This document shows positions 1 to 5,155 of a stretch of 5,438 nucleotides of DNA, one piece after another; position 1 is the stretch's first letter; every line of letters begins with the position of its first letter. The stretch is taken from assembly GCA_963205285.1 (NCBI GenBank), contig CAUJJQ010000071.1, positions 1-5,438 on the forward strand. Reading direction: 5' to 3'. The DNA comes from Pseudomonadota bacterium (GTDB taxonomy: Bacteria; Pseudomonadota; Alphaproteobacteria; Sphingomonadales; Sphingomonadaceae). The notes under the pieces are model-generated. The model was not told the origin of the DNA and did not search any database. It saw nothing but the letters and a program-made list of their open reading frames with translations. The position numbers and the translations under genes were made by a program.

Positions 1-307
1 CGAGCGAATTGCCGATCAGATGCGCATGGGTCAGCCCATGCTGGGTCAGCGCATCATAGAGCGTATCGGTGAACAATTGCAGCGTATAATCCACCCCCTC
101 CGGCTTGGAGGAGGCACCATAGCCGATCATATCGGGCAGGATGACCCGATAGCCCGCCGCGACAAACGCGGCGATATTGTCACGGAAATTGGATGCACCC
201 GAAGCCCCCGGCCCGCTGCCATGCAGAAAGACGACGGGTTCACCAGCGCCCACCTCGTTAATGTGGATGCTATATCCGCCAACGACATCATATGCCTTGC
301 TGTGCAT
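1..307 (-). CDS. meta-cleavage-product C-C hydrolase (alpha/beta hydrolase), 3' end outside window
   Basis: This is the first 102 residues of an alpha/beta hydrolase of the HsaD/BphD/MhpC family. These enzymes cleave the C-C bond of the dienoate made by extradiol dioxygenases, giving a hydroxydienoate and a carboxylic acid. Visible features are the oxyanion-hole motif HGSGPGASG at residues 29-37, followed by SNFRDNI (39-45), and the strand and turn ILPDMIGYGASSKP (56-69). The sequence stops inside the nucleophile elbow GNSL (99-102), so Ser101 is the expected nucleophile; the catalytic Asp and His lie beyond the edge. The gene follows the flavin hydroxylase by 8 bases, so the two are probably co-transcribed. 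An in-frame GTG four codons upstream (317-319) overlaps the hydroxylase stop as GTGA and is a possible coupled start. Neither start has a strong Shine-Dalgarno sequence. The family call is firm; the substrate is inferred from the neighbouring genes. Confidence 0.9.
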   Translation of the reverse strand, partial: MHSKAYDVVGGYSIHINEVGAGEPVVFLHGSGPGASGASNFRDNIAAFVAAGYRVILPDMIGYGASSKPEGVDYTLQLFTDTLYDALTQHGLTHAHLIGNSL

Positions 308-315
308 CGCCGCGC

Positions 316-1536
316 TCACAGGAAATTAAACCCGGGTGCCTCGCCGAGCATCGTGCCGATGACATCTGCGGTGCGGTTATTGGGGTCATTGGCGACGTGC
401 GCGCGCGCGGCGTTGAGGTCGAGCCACGGCTGGATGATATCGCTGGTCATATAGACGGCGCGGCCACCCAATAACTGCACCATATCATCGACCAGACGGG
501 CAAGACGGCGCACCACCGAGCTGCTATTATAGCCGAAAAGCGCCCGTTTTTCCATCGGGATGGTTTCGCCGCGCGTTGCATAGCCCATCAATTCGTCAAA
601 ACTGGTGCGCTGCGTCAGTTCCATTTCCAATATCTGGGCATGGGCGGCGGCGATGGCAGCGTGGAGCATCGGGTCAGCCTTGGATGCCTTGCCCGTGTTG
701 GTAGATATGCGGCTTTGCATGATGGCCATCGCGGCATCTACTGCCGCGCGCGCGCCGCCAAAGGCGGAGGTGGAGACCGAACGAATGAATACCTGCGCCC
801 AGGGCAGCGTATAGAGCGGCCCGTCATTTTCCTTTTGCCCCGGATTTTGGCATAGGAAACCTTCCTGCGCGCGGTGGGTGCGATATTCGGGCACGTACAC
901 ATCATCGACGATGATGTCGTGGCTGCCCGTTCCCTGTAGGCCAAAGACATGCCATGCATCGCGGTCGATCCGATAGTCGCTGCGCGGCACCAGAAAGGTG
1001 CGCATATCGGGCGCGCCGCCGGCTTCGGCGGGCGGCACCAGTGCGCCCAGCAACACCCAGTTGCAATGAACGGAGCCGGTCGAAAAGCCCCAATGGCCCG
1101 ACAGGCGAAACCCGCCCTCCACCCGTGTCACCTTGCCCACCGGCTGGTAGGAGGAGGACATCAGGATGGCATTATCCTCGCCCCAGACATCGACCTGCGC
1201 CTGATTGTCGAACAGCGCCAGTTCATAGGGGTGGCAACCCAGAACACCGAACATCCATCCGGTCGACATGCAGCCGCGCGCCAGCGTCTTTTGCACCTCA
1301 AAAAACACATTGGGGTGCATTTCATAACCGCCCCAGCGCTTGGGCTGGAGGATTTTGAAAAAGCCCGCCGCCTGCATGTCTGCAATGGATTGAGCAGGCA
1401 CATCGCGCCCGGCAACACAGGCCTTTGCCCGTTCGCGCAGCACGGGCTGGAGCGCCTGAGCGCGCGCCACCAATTCCGCAGCGCTTGGATTATCACCATG
1501 CGCGTCTTGCGCACTACCCGCTGCCAGACCTGCCAT
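316..1536 (-). CDS. flavin-dependent phenol hydroxylase, oxygenase component (HsaA/HpaH C2 type)
   Basis: This 406-residue protein has the acyl-CoA dehydrogenase fold of two-component (group D) flavin monooxygenases, which use reduced flavin and O2 to ortho-hydroxylate phenols. Resemblance to HsaA, the secosteroid hydroxylase of cholesterol breakdown, is seen in LQPKRWGG (63-70), STGW (91-94), VWGED then SSSYQPVG (117-134), GHWGFSTGSVHCNW (147-160), VFGLQGTGSHDIIVDDVYVP (197-216) and AHVANDP (379-385). His380 sits where HsaA and the p-hydroxyphenylacetate hydroxylase C2 carry their proposed catalytic His, judged by motif and distance to the C terminus. An open frame continues upstream to 1680, but I place the start at 1536 because a strong Shine-Dalgarno precedes that ATG, family members begin about here, and the upstream stretch is AT-rich promoter DNA. 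The flavin reductase partner is not in this window. Its product would be a catechol for the dioxygenase on the other strand. A distantly related acyl-CoA dehydrogenase is unlikely given the HsaA-like C terminus. Confidence 0.88.
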   Translation of the reverse strand: MAGLAAGSAQDAHGDNPSAAELVARAQALQPVLRERAKACVAGRDVPAQSIADMQAAGFFKILQPKRWGGYEMHPNVFFEVQKTLARGCMSTGWMFGVLGCHPYELALFDNQAQVDVWGEDNAILMSSSYQPVGKVTRVEGGFRLSGHWGFSTGSVHCNWVLLGALVPPAEAGGAPDMRTFLVPRSDYRIDRDAWHVFGLQGTGSHDIIVDDVYVPEYRTHRAQEGFLCQNPGQKENDGPLYTLPWAQVFIRSVSTSAFGGARAAVDAAMAIMQSRISTNTGKASKADPMLHAAIAAAHAQILEMELTQRTSFDELMGYATRGETIPMEKRALFGYNSSSVVRRLARLVDDMVQLLGGRAVYMTSDIIQPWLDLNAARAHVANDPNNRTADVIGTMLGEAPGFNFL

Positions 1537-1544
1537 TATCTTTT

Positions 1545-1550
1545 CTCCCC
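1545..1550 (-). promoter_or_regulatory. ribosome binding site fixing the hydroxylase start
   Basis: The minus strand reads GGGGAG here, 8 bases before the ATG at 1536. This is the best Shine-Dalgarno match in front of any candidate start in this frame. It argues against the longer frame that begins at 1680 and against the intermediate ATG at 1590. Confidence 0.75.
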
Positions 1551-1643
1551 ACACAGCTTGTAACGGTTCCGACACCTGATCGATGGGCATGATTCGTCGT
1601 GCCCAGCCGTTGCGTAATTTTTTTTGTCCTAAAATACGCAAAT

Positions 1644-1649
1644 CGTCAA
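1644..1649 (-). promoter_or_regulatory. putative -35 element for the hydroxylase unit
   Basis: The minus strand reads TTGACG here, five of six matching the TTGACA consensus. It directly abuts the plus-strand hexamer at 1650-1655. At 16-19 bases downstream only A-rich sequence follows (around 1620-1626), with no good TATAAT match, so the assignment is weak. The leader to the start at 1536 would be roughly 75-80 bases. Confidence 0.3.
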
Positions 1650-1676
1650 TTGAAAATCGTTTTACTTTCCGATAAG
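1650..1676 (+). promoter_or_regulatory. putative promoter for the dehydrogenase-dioxygenase-ipdAB unit
   Basis: TTGAAA at 1650-1655 (five of six to the -35 consensus) is followed by GATAAG at 1671-1676 after 15 bases; TAAGTC at 1673-1678 would give 17-base spacing. Neither -10 match is good. Transcription would begin near 1683, upstream of the palindrome at 1701-1716, giving a leader of about 80 bases. This is a by-eye prediction only. Confidence 0.35.
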
Positions 1677-1700
1677 TCATATTTCAGCGTCGTTCATCAA

Positions 1701-1716
1701 CTGAATCATGTGTCAG
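1701..1716. promoter_or_regulatory. interrupted palindrome, candidate operator
   Basis: The sequence reads CTGAATCATGTGTCAG. It is symmetric as CTGA-NN-CATG-NN-TCAG, with 12 of 16 positions obeying two-fold symmetry. It lies just downstream of the predicted plus-strand promoter and upstream of the dehydrogenase start, where a repressor could block transcription. The size suits a dimeric regulator such as a TetR, MarR or GntR family protein, but the family cannot be assigned and no such gene is in the window. Confidence 0.4.
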
Positions 1717-1750
1717 CGCATATGGATCAATGACGGGACAGGCGGTCGGT

Positions 1751-1755
1751 GGAGG
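1751..1755 (+). promoter_or_regulatory. ribosome binding site favouring a TTG start
   Basis: GGAGG, extended as GGAGGAGAGG to 1760, lies 8 bases before the TTG at 1764. The alternative GTG at 1749 overlaps this motif and has no Shine-Dalgarno of its own, so the TTG is the better start for the dehydrogenase. Confidence 0.7.
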
Positions 1756-1763
1756 AGAGGGTT

Positions 1764-2531
1764 TTGACACAGCGCCACAGCGCAGCTTTGGCCAGCAAGG
1801 TCGCGGTGGTCACCGGTGGTAGCCGTGGGCTGGGCCGCGCCATTTGCGCTGCGCTGGCCGAGGCGGGTGCGCAGGTTGTAACCTGCGGACGCAATGCCCC
1901 CACCGATCTGCCCGATGGCGTCGCCTTTGCCACGCTCGACGTGCGCGAAGCCGAAGCGATTGACGGCTTCATCGCCGATGTGGCGGCGCGCCATGGCCGG
2001 ATCGACATTTTGGTCAATAACGCCGGCGGTTCCCCACCAAGCGCGGCGGCAAGCGCCAGCACGCGCTTTGCCGATTCCATCGCCAAGCTGAACCTGATGG
2101 CCCCCTATTATTGCGCGCGCGCGGTGCATCCGCACCTTGTTGCGGCGGGCGGCGGCGCAATCGTCAACATCGCCAGTGTATCGGGCATCCGCCCCTCCCC
2201 CGGCACCGCCATTTATGGCGCGGCCAAGGCGGGATTGCTCAACCTGACCAAAAGCCTCGCGCAGGAATGGGGGGGCGATAATATCCGCGTCAATGCAATC
2301 ATCGTCGGGCTGGCGGAAACCGACGACAGCGCCGCCACCTATGGCGATGCGGCGGCGCAGGCGCGGGTGGCGGCATCGCTGCCGCTCGGGCGGATGGCAT
2401 CGGGCGCCGATGTGGCACGCGCCGTCCTCTATCTCGCCAGCGATGCCTCGGACTATGTCTCGGGTGCGTGGCTCAATGTCGATGGCGGAGGTGAGCGCCC
2501 GCTGTTTCTGGATCTCATAAAGGAAGGTTGA
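1764..2531 (+). CDS. short-chain dehydrogenase/reductase (SDR), classical type
   Basis: This 255-residue NAD(P)-dependent oxidoreductase has the length and all the hallmarks of a classical SDR. The dinucleotide-binding motif TGGSRGLG is at residues 17-24, the acidic LDV turn at 58-60 and NNAG at 85-88. The catalytic residues are Asn110, Ser138 (in NIASVSG), Tyr151 and Lys155 (YGAAK). The substrate-binding loop after residue 182 and the C-terminal end are not diagnostic. The start is TTG at 1764, chosen for its Shine-Dalgarno; GTG at 1749 would add five residues. It is the first gene of the plus-strand unit, 5 bases ahead of the dioxygenase. Two roles fit the context. It could oxidise a dihydrodiol to the catechol that the dioxygenase cleaves, or it could oxidise a hydroxyl on the ring or CoA ester later handled by IpdAB. 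The family is certain; the substrate is unknown. Confidence 0.9.
   Translation: MTQRHSAALASKVAVVTGGSRGLGRAICAALAEAGAQVVTCGRNAPTDLPDGVAFATLDVREAEAIDGFIADVAARHGRIDILVNNAGGSPPSAAASASTRFADSIAKLNLMAPYYCARAVHPHLVAAGGGAIVNIASVSGIRPSPGTAIYGAAKAGLLNLTKSLAQEWGGDNIRVNAIIVGLAETDDSAATYGDAAAQARVAASLPLGRMASGADVARAVLYLASDASDYVSGAWLNVDGGGERPLFLDLIKEG
2521..2527 (+). promoter_or_regulatory. ribosome binding site for the extradiol dioxygenase
   Basis: AGGAAGG lies inside the last codons of the dehydrogenase, 9 bases before the ATG at 2537. The upstream in-frame TTG at 2528 directly abuts this motif and so cannot use it, which makes 2537 the likely start. Confidence 0.6.
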
Positions 2532-2536
2532 CGAGC

Positions 2537-3463
2537 ATGGGCGTCAAGGCGCTGGGCTATGTCGTTATCGAAACGACGGACGCTGACAAATGGCAGGAAT
2601 TTCTTTGCGATGTCGCAGGGGTGATGCGCGGCGCGGACGCCGCCGATGGCGCGGCGCAATATCGCATCGACGAACGGCAGTTCCGCTTTCGCATCGAACA
2701 GGGTGCGCGCGAACGGTTCAAAACAGCGGGCTATGCAATGGCGGATCGCGCCGCGCTCGATGCGCTGGCGGCTGCGGTGACGGCTGGCGGGCGGCCGGTC
2801 GACTGGTTCGATGCGGCAAGCGCGGCGGCACGCTGCGCCGCTGCTGGCTTTGCCACCAGCGATCCTGCGGGCAATGGTCTGGAATTTTATGTCGGCAGCG
2901 CTGATGAATTTGCCGCGCCGACGCCCTTTGAATCGCCACAGGGTGTGGCGCATTTTATCACTGGCGAGATGGGCATGGGGCATGCGGTTTTTTCCGCCCC
3001 CAATTTTGCCGAAACGCTCAGCTTCTACCGCGATATTGTCGGCTTTCGCGAAACCGATATGCCGGTATTCCATTTGTTCGGCCCCGAAGGGCCGCCGATG
3101 CATTTCGCCTTCCTCCACGCCGACAATGGCCGCCACCACAGCCTCGCCTTTGCGGAAGGGCCGGTGCCGCCATCGGGCGCAGTGCATGTCATGCTCGAAT
3201 ATCCCAGCCTCGATGAAGTCGGCAAAGCGCACGACCGGATGAAAGCATTGGGCTACGCCGAATCGGCCACAATTGGTCGGCACCATACTGATGAAACGGT
3301 CGGCTTTTATGTCCAGACACCCGGCGGCTTTGACCTCGAGATCGGGCACGACAGTCTGGTGATCGACCCGGTGCACTGGCAGGTCACCCAGCATCAGGGC
3401 ATCAGCATCTGGGGCCATGAATGGGCATGGCAAAAGGCTGCGGCGGCGGAGGCGGCGCAATGA
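2537..3463 (+). CDS. type I extradiol catechol dioxygenase (HsaC/BphC-like, VOC fold)
   Basis: This 308-residue, two-domain, Fe(II)-dependent ring-cleavage dioxygenase opens a catechol by meta cleavage with O2. Its length matches HsaC and BphC (about 300). The N-terminal non-catalytic VOC domain covers about residues 1-130 and the catalytic domain about 140-295. Expected iron ligands are His149 (GMGH), His217 (AVHVML) and Glu268 (FDLEIG). The other conserved active-site residues, matching His195, His241 and Tyr250 of BphC, are His200 or His201 (RHHSLAF), His249 (GRHHTD) and Tyr258 (GFYVQTPGG). The C-terminal SIWGHEW motif is also typical. The set is intact, so the enzyme should be active. It lies 5 bases after the dehydrogenase and overlaps ipdA by 4 bases (ATGA). 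The loop before RHHSLAF looks shorter than I recall for HsaC, which may signal a different substrate. Its ring-fission product would go to the hydrolase encoded on the minus strand. Confidence 0.92.
   Translation: MGVKALGYVVIETTDADKWQEFLCDVAGVMRGADAADGAAQYRIDERQFRFRIEQGARERFKTAGYAMADRAALDALAAAVTAGGRPVDWFDAASAAARCAAAGFATSDPAGNGLEFYVGSADEFAAPTPFESPQGVAHFITGEMGMGHAVFSAPNFAETLSFYRDIVGFRETDMPVFHLFGPEGPPMHFAFLHADNGRHHSLAFAEGPVPPSGAVHVMLEYPSLDEVGKAHDRMKALGYAESATIGRHHTDETVGFYVQTPGGFDLEIGHDSLVIDPVHWQVTQHQGISIWGHEWAWQKAAAAEAAQ
3448..3452 (+). promoter_or_regulatory. ribosome binding site fixing the ipdA start
   Basis: GGAGG sits 7 bases before the ATG at 3460, inside the last codons of the dioxygenase. 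It supports the ATGA-overlap start over the in-frame ATGs at 3421 and 3427, whose extra residues would be a low-complexity Gly-rich stretch. Confidence 0.7.
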
Positions 3464-4359
3464 GCACGCCGACCCGCCCCGACAAACGCATGGATGCCCG
3501 CGCCATCGTTGCGCAATTGCGCGACGGCATGACCATCGGCATCGGCGGCTGGGGGCCGCGTCGCAAGCCGATGGCGTTGGTGCGCGAAATATTGCGCTCC
3601 CCGCTCAAGGATTTGACGATTGTTGCCTATGGCGGCGCGGATGTCGGCATGTTGTGCGCGGCGGGTAAAGTCAGGAAATTGATCTTTGCCTTTGTCTCGC
3701 TCGACGCCATCCCGCTCGAACCCTGGTTCCGCAAAGCACGCGAAGGCGGGACGATCGATGTGCTCGAACTCGACGAAGGCATGCTCCAATGGGGGTTGAA
3801 GGCAGCAGCATTCGGCCTGCCCTTTTTGCCGACGCGGGTGGGGCTTGGCACCGATTTGGCGGCGCTGGGCGGGCTGGAAACCGTCACATCCCCCTACGCC
3901 GATGGCGAAGTGTTGATCGCCATGCCCGCGCTGAAACTCGATGCAGCGCTGCTCCACGTCAACAAATGCGACTGGCGCGGAAACGCTCAATTTTTTGGCG
4001 CGGATTTTTATTATGATGAATGGTTCGCCAAGGCGGCCGACAAATGCTTCGTATCGTGTGAGCAATTGGTCGAACGGATAGAGGATGGCGCGGCGGGCAT
4101 CGGCGCAGCGCATGCCAACATCATCGAACGCTGCTTCGTCAGCGGGATTACGCATATCCCATGTGGTGCACATCCATCGTCCATGCCGCCACTCCACGGC
4201 CCCGATATGCGCGCGTTCAAGGCCTATGCCGACGCCGCGAAGGACCCCGGCGACTGGACAATGGTCGCTGAGCAATTTGTCGGCACGGATGAAGCGGCCT
4301 ATTTGCAATCCCTTGGCGGAAAGGAAGCGGTGATGCAGATTCCGCTGGCGATTTACTGA
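3460..4359 (+). CDS. ipdA: IpdA-like alpha subunit of a cyclic CoA-ester ring-opening hydrolase
   Basis: This 299-residue protein belongs to the class I CoA-transferase (glutaconate CoA-transferase alpha) fold. It closely resembles mycobacterial IpdA as I recall it: GMTIGIGGWGPRRKPMA (23-39), VAYGGADVGMLCAAGKV (55-71), FVSLDA (78-83), LDEGML (104-109), FLPTRVGLG (122-130) and TVTSPYADGEVLIAMPALKLD (141-161, resembling IpdA throughout). In Mycobacterium and Rhodococcus, IpdAB is not a transferase. It hydrolytically opens the last steroid ring of COCHEA-CoA using a conserved Glu in IpdA. The best candidate here is Glu106 in LDEGM, an assignment made by recollection and not by alignment. The gene overlaps the dioxygenase by 4 bases and ipdB by 1 base, as expected for subunits made in equal amounts. 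The region from residue 205 onward matches the family less well to my eye. Another CoA-transferase-fold enzyme acting on a different cyclic beta-keto acyl-CoA is possible. Confidence 0.88.
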   Translation: MSTPTRPDKRMDARAIVAQLRDGMTIGIGGWGPRRKPMALVREILRSPLKDLTIVAYGGADVGMLCAAGKVRKLIFAFVSLDAIPLEPWFRKAREGGTIDVLELDEGMLQWGLKAAAFGLPFLPTRVGLGTDLAALGGLETVTSPYADGEVLIAMPALKLDAALLHVNKCDWRGNAQFFGADFYYDEWFAKAADKCFVSCEQLVERIEDGAAGIGAAHANIIERCFVSGITHIPCGAHPSSMPPLHGPDMRAFKAYADAAKDPGDWTMVAEQFVGTDEAAYLQSLGGKEAVMQIPLAIY

Positions 4360-5144
4360 TGGCAAGCCTTGCAGAACTGTGCATCGCTGCTGCGGCGGAG
4401 GCGTTTCGCGGCAATGGCGAAGTGGTGGCAACCGGGGTGGGGCCGATCCCGCGGCTCGCCGCCGGACTAGCCAAATCGACGCACAGCCCCGAATTGCTGA
4501 TGACCGATGGTGAAGCCTATCTGGTCGAATCCCCGGTGCCATTGGGCCCGCGCGCCTATGACGCGCGCGATGCAGCGGGGCACTTGCCCTTTTCGCGGTT
4601 TTTCGACAGCGCGGTGTGGACGGGGCGACGCCATGCAATGGTGACCCCGACCCAGATCGACCGTTTCGGCCAGATCAACCTGTCCTATCTGGGTGGCAGC
4701 CATGCGCAGCCCAAGACGCAGATGCTGGGCGTACGCGGCTTTCCGGGCAACAGCATTTACCACCCCAACAGCTTTTTCTTTCCTGCCCACAGCCCGCGCA
4801 CCTTTGTGCCCGGCGAAGTCGATATGGTATCAGGCGTCGGTTATAATCCAGCCAAACGCATTGTCGGCGGCAATTACAGCGGAGTCGATCTGCGCCTTGT
4901 CATCACCAATTTATGCGTGATGGATTTCGGCGGACCAGATCATGCAATGCGTGTCATCTCGCTCCACCCCGCTGTGGATTTTGCAACCGTGCAGGCAGCT
5001 ACCGGCTTTGCGCTGATTGATGCTGTCACCGGCGAAACCCCGCTGCCCGATGCCGAGCAATTAGCCATCATTGCCGCGCTCGACCCCCATCAGATCCGCG
5101 CGACCATTTTCAAAGACAACCCCCCGGCGCGCGCTGCGGCTTAG
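4359..5144 (+). CDS. ipdB: IpdB-like beta subunit of a cyclic CoA-ester ring-opening hydrolase
   Basis: This 261-residue partner of the preceding subunit has the class I CoA-transferase beta fold and is close in length to mycobacterial IpdB (about 250). Shared segments are LLMTDGEAYL (46-55), LPFSRFFD (76-83), GRRHAMV (89-95), QIDRFGQINLS (99-109), MLGVRGFPGNSIYHPNSFF (122-140), VDMVSGVGY (154-162), VITNLCVMDFGGPDHAMR (181-198) and SLHPAV (201-206). True CoA-transferases carry their covalent catalytic Glu in this subunit. Here the corresponding strand reads TDGEA (49-53), as in IpdB, and not the usual transferase SENG-type motif, which supports hydrolase over transferase function. Start and preceding stop share one base (TGATG), so translation is tightly coupled. 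The protein should act as a cytoplasmic IpdA-IpdB heterodimer or heterotetramer. The C-terminal tail (PPARAAA) appears unique. The family call is strong; the exact substrate is inferred. Confidence 0.88.
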   Translation: MASLAELCIAAAAEAFRGNGEVVATGVGPIPRLAAGLAKSTHSPELLMTDGEAYLVESPVPLGPRAYDARDAAGHLPFSRFFDSAVWTGRRHAMVTPTQIDRFGQINLSYLGGSHAQPKTQMLGVRGFPGNSIYHPNSFFFPAHSPRTFVPGEVDMVSGVGYNPAKRIVGGNYSGVDLRLVITNLCVMDFGGPDHAMRVISLHPAVDFATVQAATGFALIDAVTGETPLPDAEQLAIIAALDPHQIRATIFKDNPPARAAA

Positions 5145-5155
5145 GAGCAAGCATC

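Larger units (their letters stand above)
1537..1763. other. divergent intergenic control region
   Basis: This stretch of about 230 bases separates the hydroxylase/hydrolase unit from the dehydrogenase/dioxygenase/IpdAB unit. It is much richer in A and T than the flanking genes, with a run of eight T at 1618-1625. It contains promoter-like hexamers near 1644-1683, an interrupted palindrome at 1701-1716, and a Shine-Dalgarno sequence at each end. The hydroxylase frame stays open through to 1680, but nothing in that extension looks like conserved protein. No regulator gene is present in the window. Confidence 0.7.

Noticed and set aside
399..412. Alternating CG/GC run, possible Z-DNA or repeat
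   Set aside because: It lies within coding sequence, is explained by Ala/Arg codons, and similar short runs occur elsewhere (2117-2127).
20..454. 144-residue plus-strand open frame at the left edge
   Set aside because: It overlaps the minus-strand hydrolase and the end of the hydroxylase, both with clear family motifs.
949..1563. 204-residue plus-strand open frame opposite the hydroxylase
   Set aside because: It is antisense to a well-conserved flavin monooxygenase and its composition (His, Arg, Ala, Gly) looks like a shadow frame.
1618..1625. Run of eight T as a possible intrinsic terminator
   Set aside because: No stable GC-rich hairpin directly precedes it on either strand, and no gene ends nearby.
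1537..1680. 48-residue N-terminal extension of the flavin hydroxylase in the same open frame
   Set aside because: It lies in AT-rich promoter-like DNA, carries basic low-information sequence unlike family members, and a strong Shine-Dalgarno marks the internal ATG at 1536.
1713..2135. 140-residue minus-strand open frame reaching into the intergenic region
   Set aside because: It runs antisense to the dinucleotide-binding half of the SDR, and no domain is visible in its translation.
2453..3460. 335-residue open frame on the minus strand
   Set aside because: It is antisense to the dioxygenase, whose active-site residues are all intact. Its translation is Arg/His/Pro-rich without domain motifs, typical of a mirror frame in GC-rich DNA.
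3394..4638. 414-residue open frame on the minus strand
   Set aside because: It is antisense to ipdA and the start of ipdB, has no recognisable motif and no fitting Shine-Dalgarno, and is explained by codon bias of the true genes.
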